Assembly (NCBI GenBank): GCA_902492015.1
Contig: CABUJR010000011.1
Location: 1-45,344 of the forward strand
DNA length: 45,344 nucleotides
Source of the DNA: an uncultured Eubacteriales bacterium
GTDB taxonomy: Bacteria > Bacillota > Clostridia > TANB77 > CAG-508
Direction: 5' to 3'
A program made the position numbers and the translations under genes. Below the pieces are notes generated by a model. The model saw only the letters and a list, made by a program, of their open reading frames with translations. It did not search any database and had not been told where the DNA came from. Shown in pieces: positions 8,788 through 15,009 of the stretch (its first letter is position 1; every line of letters starts with the position of its first letter).

Positions 8788-8819
8788 AATAAAGAATTAA
8801 TAAAGAATAAAGAATAAAG
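8788..8819. repeat. Short tandem repeat of AATAAAG
   Basis: Three perfect head-to-tail copies of AATAAAG occupy 8799-8819 and a fourth lies at 8788-8794. It sits upstream of the tRNA promoter in the otherwise gene-free 8644-8934 gap, which also has an imperfect inverted repeat around TAATTATTAAT. No function is suggested. Confidence 0.6.
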
Positions 8820-8871
8820 AATTAAAAATTTTAAAAATTTAAAATTAAAAACAAAAATATATATTTTTGAC

Positions 8872-8901
8872 TTGACAAATTATTGATATTTGTGCTAATA
8901 T
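8872..8901 (+). promoter_or_regulatory. Promoter of the tRNA-Leu gene
   Basis: A perfect -35 box TTGACA (8872-8877), an 18-base spacer and an extended -10 TGCTAATAT with TAATAT at 8896-8901. The mature tRNA begins 33 bases further on. Confidence 0.8.
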
Positions 8902-8934
8902 ATTTATTGTTGATAGAAAATATTAACTTAAAAT

Positions 8935-9017
8935 GCGGTAGTGGCGGAACTGGCAGACGCGCTAGACTTAGGATCTAGTGGGAGACCGTGGGGGTTCAAG
9001 TCCTCTCTACCGCACCA
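8935..9017 (+). tRNA. tRNA-Leu (anticodon UAG), CCA encoded
   Basis: The acceptor stem GCGGTAG pairs perfectly with CTACCGC and is followed by ACCA. The anticodon stem CTAGA/TCTAG encloses the loop CTTAGGA, giving anticodon UAG, which reads CUA and other CUN leucine codons. A long variable arm (class II, about TGGGAGACCGTG) and the TTCAAGT T-loop confirm tRNA-Leu. It is a single tRNA, not part of a cluster. Confidence 0.97.
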
Positions 9018-9055
9018 ATTATGTTTCTGTTCAAATAATGAAATAGAATTGATAT

Positions 9056-9091
9056 AAAATCAATCAGAAAAAAATCTGATTGATTTTTTTT
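9056..9091 (+). terminator. Rho-independent terminator of the tRNA
   Basis: AAAATCAATCAGA pairs with TCTGATTGATTTT around an A-rich loop, followed by a run of T. Confidence 0.85.
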
Positions 9092-9375
9092 GTAAGTAAT
9101 CTTCCGGCTATGCCGGTAGTAACATAGGCTTTAGCTTTGTACAAAAGCAACTCCTTTCATGATATAATATCAAAATATGTAAGAAATCAACTACAAGAAG
9201 ATATGATGTATGACCAAATATCAATAAAAGAATATAAAGACCCGTTAAACGGGTCATAAGAAACGCATGCGTCGGAACAGTTATGAGCCTTGAGGCTCCG
9301 CTTGTAACCTAGCCCTAGGGGCGTTATGAGTAAAATACCTCCGGCTAAGCCGGAGGATTGTTATTGAGTAACACT
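9092..9375. repeat. Cluster of short GC-richer hairpins
   Basis: In order: CCGGC-TAT-GCCGG (9104-9116), GCTTTGT/ACAAAAGC (9134-9148), GACCCG-TTAAA-CGGGTC (9239-9255), ACGCATGCGT (9263-9272), GAGCC-TTGA-GGCTC (9285-9298), GCCC-TAG-GGGC (9312-9322) and CCTCCGGC-TAA-GCCGGAGG (9338-9356). The spacers repeat the words GTTAT and GTAAC. Local G+C is well above the surroundings. Between the second and third hairpins lies an 18-codon open stretch starting with ATG at 9203 (MMYDQISIKEYKDPLNGS), perhaps a gene remnant. No U-runs follow the hairpins, so they are not terminators. The cluster fills most of the 9018-9525 gap. Confidence 0.6.
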
Positions 9376-9463
9376 TGATTCATTTCATACTGATTTATAG
9401 AATAATTTACACACCTTTTTGATTTCAGAATGTTAAAATCACTATAAAACCAAGGGTTTGAGG

Positions 9464-9492
9464 TTGTAACATTATACTATATGTGCTATAAT
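9464..9492 (+). promoter_or_regulatory. Promoter with extended -10, upstream of the HipA-like gene
   Basis: TTGTAA (9464-9469), a 17-base spacer and TGC-TATAAT (TATAAT at 9487-9492). Because it would overlap a start at 9481, it supports ATG 9526 as the true start. Confidence 0.7.
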
Positions 9493-9525
9493 ATAAGAGT
9501 ATTATATATTTTAAGGAGATTTTTA

Positions 9526-10575
9526 ATGGAAGAAGATTTTAAAGAACCAGAAGAAGATTTAAAGATATGTCAGCCTGATGAATATGATTTATTATTTAAA
9601 GCTATGGGACCTGATAGAACTTTGCATCAAATTGTATATAACAAAAGCAAACATAGAAGAGGTTATATACATAACAAAAAACATAGAGAAGATGATAGTT
9701 GGTATGCACCATATTTAATTTATGAGATTGGAAAAAAAGTAGGAATAGACGTTCCTGAAACTGAAGTTGGTTTAATTTTACATAAAAATGTAGATAAAGA
9801 ATATTATATGGATTCATGGTTTGAATCATCTATAGTATATGATAGAAAACCATGTTATGATGCACATTTTATTATGCCAACATTAGATGATTACATGTAT
9901 GTTTCTCCAGAAGTTATTGAGGCTGAATATTTAACTACAAACCCTAGTGCTGCTGACAAAAGAAGAAAAAATACTTTTGTAAGTGACAATAAGCAATCAG
10001 TTAGAAATTATGTTAATTCTTATACATGGTATATGATTAACAGAGGGAATAAGCCTAGAGCAGAATATTCTAATTCTGAAATTAATAAGATTAAACAAGA
10101 GCTTGTAGATAGAGCAATGTTTAGTTTAATGTTTGAAAGTTACGGAAATTTTGATATTCGTTTACTAGATGGAAAAAATGCTGAATTAGAACCTTATTAT
10201 CCATCAAGATTTGGAATGATGTTTTTAAATGTAAGAGATGAAAAAATTCAAGAGCTTTTATTAGAAGATGATGAAGAATTAAAAAGAAGTTTGGATTCAA
10301 ATTATAAACCACAATATAATTCTGGTAAGAATATAATGCATGAAAATGCAAAAGAAGTTATTGCCAGCATTTTTGAAGAATTTCCAGAACAAGCAGAAAA
10401 GTCTTATGAAAGCTTAAAAAAATTTAAACAAGAAGATATGGAAAATTTATTGGCAAATTGTACTAGAATGAGTGGAGGACATAAAAAACTAGCATTACGC
10501 ATTTTTAAGTTAAGAGAAAGGGAATTAGAAGAAGTTTACGAAGAACATATAAGAAATCAAGAACAAATAAAATAA
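9526..10575 (+). CDS. HipA-like protein, probable pseudokinase
   Basis: A 349-residue soluble protein. WYAPYLIYEIGKKVGIDVPETEVGL matches the N-lobe segment of HipA/CtkA-type kinases, in which an E-x-x-A-x-x-L helix precedes a G-I-x-V-P strand. Further on, RAMFSLMFESYGNFDI...LEPYYPSRFGMMF lies where HipA kinases have the catalytic N-x-D-R-H and the Y-D-x-G-S-S metal loop, but those residues are absent. That suggests a kinase fold without the usual catalysis. The C-terminal third is helical and highly charged. TTAAGGAGATTTTTA precedes ATG 9526; an in-frame ATG at 9481 lies inside the promoter. The family call is by pattern only and should be treated as tentative. Confidence 0.5.
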   Translation: MEEDFKEPEEDLKICQPDEYDLLFKAMGPDRTLHQIVYNKSKHRRGYIHNKKHREDDSWYAPYLIYEIGKKVGIDVPETEVGLILHKNVDKEYYMDSWFESSIVYDRKPCYDAHFIMPTLDDYMYVSPEVIEAEYLTTNPSAADKRRKNTFVSDNKQSVRNYVNSYTWYMINRGNKPRAEYSNSEINKIKQELVDRAMFSLMFESYGNFDIRLLDGKNAELEPYYPSRFGMMFLNVRDEKIQELLLEDDEELKRSLDSNYKPQYNSGKNIMHENAKEVIASIFEEFPEQAEKSYESLKKFKQEDMENLLANCTRMSGGHKKLALRIFKLRERELEEVYEEHIRNQEQIK

Positions 10576-10707
10576 GTTTAATTTTCTTTATAAATTTAAG
10601 ATTAAATTATATGGCGAGTTTACAATTTTTGTATGTATATTTTTTATATTGAATAAATATAAAAAGTTTGAAAATACTAATATCAAAACATAAAAAGGAG
10701 TGAATTT

Positions 10708-10857
10708 ATGGAAGATAAAGATATTGGTATTGAAAATGATAATACAACAAAATATGGTGAATGGGTTTGTTCACAATTTGCATGGTTACCACTAGATAAA
10801 CAAAAAGAAAATGCAGAAAGATTTGAAGAAATTACTAAGAAAAGAAAAAGAAAATAG
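10708..10857 (+). CDS. Small 49-residue hypothetical protein
   Basis: An ATG at 10708, seven bases after AAAAAGGAG (10691-10700), opens 49 codons ending in TAG at 10855. The protein begins acidic (MEDKDIGIENDN), has a central aromatic patch (YGEWVCSQFAWLPLD) and ends in a basic KKRKRK tail. It has no membrane segment. It follows the HipA-like gene after 132 bases and precedes the flavodoxin by 102, on the same strand. The strong ribosome site and non-random composition favour a real gene. No family recognised. Confidence 0.6.
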   Translation: MEDKDIGIENDNTTKYGEWVCSQFAWLPLDKQKENAERFEEITKKRKRK

Positions 10858-10959
10858 ATAAATTAAAGATATACTAAATCAAGTTTAAAAATAGAAAACC
10901 AAACTTTTAATAAAAAGTTATGAAAAATAATATAAATAGTAAAAATAAGAGGGAAAATA

Positions 10960-11499
10960 ATGAATTTATATATTTGTGGAAGTAATAGAAATAAAAATTG
11001 TTATAAAGTATTGAACGACTTAAAAAATGAAGGAGATAAGTTAATAAGTTTATCTCAAAAAAATATAAAATATTGCTTAGGTTGCTCAGCTTGTATTAAT
11101 GAACTAGAAAATTTTTGTATTCAAGAAGATGATATGATTGATATTTATAATAGTATGATAGAAGCTGAAAATATAGTAATTGCTTCTCCTGTATATATGA
11201 ATCATTTAACTGGAATATTAAAAAATGTAATAGATAGACTTAATCCATTTTCATGTCATGGAAATTTAAAAGGAAAAAAAGTATATCTTATTGCAATAGG
11301 ACAAATGTCTGAAGAGGAAAATGAAGAAATTGCTAATAATTTAAAAGATTATTTTGAAGGACTTAGTGAATTTATGGAATTTGAATTTAAGTTTTTAAGA
11401 TATTTGTCATCAGGAGATGTAGAGACTGTTGACGATATTTATGAGAATTATGAAAATTATGAAAAAATAATTGAAGAACTAAAAAATGAGATTAACTGA
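10960..11499 (+). CDS. Flavodoxin-fold NAD(P)H-dependent oxidoreductase, iron-sulfur flavoprotein-like
   Basis: A 179-residue flavodoxin-fold reductase. It starts MNLYICGSNR, the FMN phosphate-binding strand-loop. Cysteines 39, 42, 45 and 53 make the compact C-x2-C-x2-C-x7-C cluster motif of iron-sulfur flavoproteins, followed by DDM. SPVYMNHLTGILKNVIDR is the hallmark second flavin-binding segment. It probably moves electrons between a pyridine nucleotide or ferredoxin and an unknown acceptor. AGAGGGAAAATA precedes the ATG. A terminator of the GTGGACAT type closes the gene. Confidence 0.82.
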   Translation: MNLYICGSNRNKNCYKVLNDLKNEGDKLISLSQKNIKYCLGCSACINELENFCIQEDDMIDIYNSMIEAENIVIASPVYMNHLTGILKNVIDRLNPFSCHGNLKGKKVYLIAIGQMSEEENEEIANNLKDYFEGLSEFMEFEFKFLRYLSSGDVETVDDIYENYENYEKIIEELKNEIN

Positions 11500-11504
11500 A
11501 ATGT

Positions 11505-11549
11505 TGTGGACATTTAAATACTATAAATAATGTCCACATTTTTATTTTT
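11505..11549 (+). terminator. Rho-independent terminator, GTGGACAT type
   Basis: TGTGGACATT (11505-11514) pairs perfectly with AATGTCCACA (11529-11538), followed by TTTTTATTTTTT. The same GTGGACA/TGTCCAC core is used at 7390-7438 and 20740-20774. Confidence 0.85.
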
Positions 11550-11603
11550 TATTATTAGAAAAATAAAATTTATAAATAAATTTAAAGGAGAAGGAACTGT
11601 ATT

Positions 11604-12935
11604 ATGAATAAAGAATATGATAAATATAGTAGATATATTGGAAAAGTTACTCGTGATTTGAGAAATTCATATTATAAAACAGCTACAGAAGAGGAAAAAA
11701 AGGAGAGAGCTGTAGAACCTAGTCAATTAAATGCGAAACAAGGTTTAGGAAATTTTCCAGCATTCTATTTGCAAGGACATCATTGTGAAAAAAGTGATTG
11801 TGGTTGTTGCACAAATTGTTTTTATTCCCAATTTCAATATGAAGAACCTTCTAAAGAAGAAATTAGGGCTCAATGTGATTATGTAATTGATAACTTTGAA
11901 AGACTTGTTTTATCACAACAATATGGAAAAAATGAATTTCAAGGAGTTAAGAAATATCCTAATTCTAAACCAATATTTTTGACATTTAGTCCTACAGGTT
12001 CTTTTTTTTCAGAAAAAGAATTTCCAAGAGAAATTAGATTAGATTTTCTAAAAAAATTGCAAAAAAAGCAAGAAGAGCTTCAAAGAGACATTGTTTTACA
12101 TATTGAAGCACATGCAATCGATGTATTTAGATATAGAGATTACATCTTATCAAGCCAAGAGAGCGAAATTTTAAGAGATTTAAATACTAAATGTATTTTA
12201 GGCTTTGAATCTGTTAATGAATGGTCAAGAAACGTTTTATATAATAAACATTTACCATTAAATTGTTTTGAATCTGCTATTGAAATTTTGAAAAAAGCGG
12301 GAATTGAACCAGGTGCTTTTGTTTTTTCAGGATTATTAACACATACAGATTTAGAAGCTAAAGAAGATATGCTGGACTCTGTAAAATATTTAAAAGAAAA
12401 AGGTGTTTTTCCTGTTTTAATGTTTGCTAATAGTCAAAGTTATACATTGCCTGATTTATTAAGGTGGAAAGGAAAACACAAACTTCAAGAACCAGCAAAT
12501 GTATTAGATACAGTTTATGGTGCTTTAGATATATTAACTGATGGGGGAAGAAAAGATGCAGGATATTATTTGATACCAGAACCGGTTGAAGGGCCTCCAT
12601 ATCCAGAAGGTAATATATTTTATGATAGAAATGATATTAAAGATTTTTCAGAAACTACTAGTGTACAGATACATCAAATTTTAAAGGAATTAAGGGCTAA
12701 TAGAGATATAAGGAAATTTATTAGTGATTGGAATTCATTTAGAAAAAATAATCCTGAATATGAAAAATATAAAAAAAGAGTTGAAAAGCAAGAGGAAAAT
12801 AAACAAGATAAAGAAATTAGATTGGCAAGAAGTCTAAAAGATGGTGTTGATAATATGGAAGAATATCTTGCGTATAGAAAAGAAAAAGATGAACAAGAAA
12901 AAAGTGATGAAGAAAATAGATATAAAATTGACTAA
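11604..12935 (+). CDS. Radical SAM protein, Elp3-like
   Basis: A 443-residue protein with a cysteine-rich segment HHCEKSDCGCCTNCFY (Cys61, 66, 68, 69, 72), which should bind the radical-SAM iron-sulfur cluster. A barrel with strands typical of the Elp3/TIGR01210-like group follows (SPTGSFF, HIEAHAIDVF, ILGFESVNEWSRNVLYNKH, EIL.KAGIEPGAFVFSGLL.HTDLEAKEDM). A highly charged coiled tail (about 395-443) is added. Related proteins modify tRNA or act on unknown substrates. AAAGGAGAAGGAACTGTATT precedes the ATG. Radical SAM membership is fairly safe; the reaction is unknown. Confidence 0.7.
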   Translation: MNKEYDKYSRYIGKVTRDLRNSYYKTATEEEKKERAVEPSQLNAKQGLGNFPAFYLQGHHCEKSDCGCCTNCFYSQFQYEEPSKEEIRAQCDYVIDNFERLVLSQQYGKNEFQGVKKYPNSKPIFLTFSPTGSFFSEKEFPREIRLDFLKKLQKKQEELQRDIVLHIEAHAIDVFRYRDYILSSQESEILRDLNTKCILGFESVNEWSRNVLYNKHLPLNCFESAIEILKKAGIEPGAFVFSGLLTHTDLEAKEDMLDSVKYLKEKGVFPVLMFANSQSYTLPDLLRWKGKHKLQEPANVLDTVYGALDILTDGGRKDAGYYLIPEPVEGPPYPEGNIFYDRNDIKDFSETTSVQIHQILKELRANRDIRKFISDWNSFRKNNPEYEKYKKRVEKQEENKQDKEIRLARSLKDGVDNMEEYLAYRKEKDEQEKSDEENRYKID

Positions 12936-12958
12936 TCAGTATAAAAATTAATAAATTC

Positions 12959-12987
12959 TTGTATAACTTTTAAATTAATGGTAAAAT
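12959..12987 (+). promoter_or_regulatory. Possible promoter of the mgtC-type operon
   Basis: TTGTAT (12959-12964), a 17-base spacer and TAAAAT (12982-12987), about 34 bases before ATG 13021. Confidence 0.5.
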
Positions 12988-13020
12988 ATTTTAGCAAATA
13001 TGAAAACAAAGGAGAAATTT

Positions 13021-13725
13021 ATGGATGCTATAATAAATGGATTTACTAATTTAATGGCAATTAGAGAATTTGAAACATTTTTTAAGTTAGTATTAATAGT
13101 ATTTTTATCTGGATTTGTTGGATGGGAAAGAGAGTCTTGGAGTAAACCAGCAGGATTTAGAACTCATGTATTAGTTGGAATAAGTGCAGTTTTAGTAATG
13201 ATTTGTGGGGATTTCTTATATGATAAAACTGGTTCTGATCTAACAAGAATACCAGCACAATTATTATCTGGTATAGGATTTTTAGGTGCAGGAACAATTT
13301 TAAGAGATGGAAATAATGTAAAAGGATTAACAACTGCAGCAGGTCTTTTATCAGTTACTTGTATCGGTTTAGCTGTTGGGGCTGGATATTATTTAGGTGC
13401 AATTATAGCAACAGCTGTTGTATATGTTGTATTATCTTATTCACATATTTTATCAAACAAATTAGAACATTATAATTTCTTGAATCTGAAAATAATTACT
13501 AAAAAGCCAAAAATAATATTTGGAGATGTTAAAGATATTTTAAAACATTATGATTTAGAAATTTATAAAGTTAGAGTTTTTGATAACAAAAAAGAGGATA
13601 AAATTAATTTAACTTTGAAATATAAGTCAGAAATAAATTTAAATATTAATGAAATAATTTCACAAATAATAGAAATAAATGAAGTAATAGAAGTAGAAGA
13701 GGTAAAACAAGGTCAAAATGGATAA
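13021..13725 (+). CDS. MgtC/SapB family membrane protein
   Basis: A 234-residue integral membrane protein. It carries the MgtC/SapB signature: LSGFVGWERESWSKPAGFRTHVLVG, then RIPAQLLSGIGFLGAGTILRDGNNVKGLTTAAGLLSV. Four to five helices fill the first 145 residues, and a 90-residue ACT-like soluble C-terminal domain follows. MgtC proteins help cells cope with low magnesium or modulate F-type ATP synthase; many clostridial members are of unknown role. Start: AAAGGAGAAATTT precedes ATG 13021; the in-frame ATG at 13000 lies before this ribosome site and was rejected. The last eight bases overlap the next gene, so the two are translationally coupled. Confidence 0.9.
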   Translation: MDAIINGFTNLMAIREFETFFKLVLIVFLSGFVGWERESWSKPAGFRTHVLVGISAVLVMICGDFLYDKTGSDLTRIPAQLLSGIGFLGAGTILRDGNNVKGLTTAAGLLSVTCIGLAVGAGYYLGAIIATAVVYVVLSYSHILSNKLEHYNFLNLKIITKKPKIIFGDVKDILKHYDLEIYKVRVFDNKKEDKINLTLKYKSEINLNINEIISQIIEINEVIEVEEVKQGQNG

Positions 13726-14962
13726 AGAATTAAAAGAGAAAGCAAATTATTGTTTAAATTGTAAAATAAAACCATGTAGTATAAAAGGATGTCCAATGCA
13801 AACTAAAATTCCTGAGTTTATTACAGAAGTTAAAAATGAAAATTTTGAAAAAGCTTATGATTTACTTATCGAAAATAATATTTGTTCATATATTTGTAGT
13901 ATTGTATGTCCACAAGAAGAACAATGTGAAGGTAGCTGTATAAGAGGAATAAAATCAATACCAACTAATATTGGAATTTTAGAAAGAACTGTAAACGAAT
14001 GGGCAATAGAAAATAATTATGAATACGAAATTCAGAAAAAAGAAAATAATGGAAAAAAGGTAGCTATAATAGGTTCAGGACCTGCTGGAATAGAATGTGC
14101 AGTAGAATTATTAAAAAATGGATATAATGTTGATATTTATGAAAAAGAAAAAATCCCTGGAGGTATTTTAGTTTACGGTATACCAGATTTTAGATTATCA
14201 AAAGATATTGTAAATGATGTAATTAAAAAAATAGAAAAATTAGGTGCAAATTTTATTACAAACAAAGAACTTGGAAAAGATTTTTCTTTAAAAGAAATTT
14301 CAAAAGAATATGATGCTGTATTTTTATCAATAGGTGCTGCAATATCATCTACTTATAGTTTATCAAGTAACGAAATAAAAAATGTATATAAATCAGATGA
14401 GTTTTTAAAAGCATATAATGAAAAAAATTATATAAAAGATTTAGGAACAGTAGTAGTTATTGGTGGTGGAAATGTAGCTATGGATTCTGCTAGAGTTGCT
14501 GTAAAAATGGTGGCTAACAAGGTAAAGATTCTTTACCGTAGAGATAGAGCTCACATGCCAGCAAGAGAGATTGAACTTGATGATGCAATAAAAGATGGAG
14601 TAGAATTTAAAGAATTAACAAGAGTAGTTTCTGCTAATGAAACAAATGGAAATATAAAAAGTGTAAATTGTATTAGGACAGAAATAATTGGTGGAAAAGC
14701 AGTAGATGTAGAGGATGCAAAAGAATTTGAAGAAGAAGCTAATACAGTAGTCTTTGCTATAGGTTTAAAACCAGACAAATCTCTAATTGAAAAACAAGGA
14801 ATAGAACTTGATGATTGGGGATATATTAAAGTAGACGAAAATGGAAAAACAAATTTACCAAATATCTATGCAGGAGGAGACAATACAGAAAGTAAATCAA
14901 CTGTTTGTAGAGCTTTAGCAGCAGGAAAAAGAGCAGCCTTAGGAATAATGAAAAATATTTAA
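13718..14962 (+). CDS. FAD-dependent pyridine-nucleotide oxidoreductase, glutamate synthase small-subunit-like
   Basis: A 414-residue GltD-type flavoprotein. The N-terminal domain has two cysteine clusters (CLNCKIKPCSIKGCP and CSIVCPQEEQCEGSC) for [4Fe-4S] centres. A first Rossmann FAD motif follows (VAIIGSGPAGIECAVELL), with the GGILVYGIPDFRL segment. A second GxGxxA NADPH motif (VVVIGGGNVAMDSARVA) and the closing IYAGGD motif complete the fold. It is somewhat shorter than typical GltD/NfnB subunits, and no large glutamate synthase subunit is nearby. It may be a stand-alone NAD(P)H:ferredoxin or sulfide-type reductase. It overlaps the MgtC-type gene by eight bases and ends at a strong terminator. 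Confidence 0.85.
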   Translation: MDKELKEKANYCLNCKIKPCSIKGCPMQTKIPEFITEVKNENFEKAYDLLIENNICSYICSIVCPQEEQCEGSCIRGIKSIPTNIGILERTVNEWAIENNYEYEIQKKENNGKKVAIIGSGPAGIECAVELLKNGYNVDIYEKEKIPGGILVYGIPDFRLSKDIVNDVIKKIEKLGANFITNKELGKDFSLKEISKEYDAVFLSIGAAISSTYSLSSNEIKNVYKSDEFLKAYNEKNYIKDLGTVVVIGGGNVAMDSARVAVKMVANKVKILYRRDRAHMPAREIELDDAIKDGVEFKELTRVVSANETNGNIKSVNCIRTEIIGGKAVDVEDAKEFEEEANTVVFAIGLKPDKSLIEKQGIELDDWGYIKVDENGKTNLPNIYAGGDNTESKSTVCRALAAGKRAALGIMKNI

Positions 14963-14966
14963 AAAG

Positions 14967-15004
14967 AAAAGCCCCCTATTGGCAGAGTGCCAATAGGGGT
15001 TTTT
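14967..15004. terminator. Strong bidirectional terminator between convergent genes
   Basis: AAAAGCCCCCTATTGGCA and TGCCAATAGGGGTTTTT form a very stable stem with loop GAG and U-runs on either strand. It separates the GltD-like gene from the minus-strand ABC gene, whose stop is only six bases away. Confidence 0.92.
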
Positions 15005-15009
15005 GAATT

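Noticed and set aside
8644..8871. Possible small RNA gene before the tRNA
   Set aside because: Only an imperfect inverted repeat and AATAAAG tandem copies are seen; there is no promoter-terminator pair.
9092..9375. Hairpin cluster considered as a CRISPR array or integron attC sites
   Set aside because: Units are not identical, spacing is irregular, and there are no cas genes, integrase or gene cassettes.
9481..9525. Earlier in-frame ATG for the HipA-like gene
   Set aside because: The -10 box TATAAT lies inside this stretch, so it would not be transcribed; AAGGAG sits before 9526.
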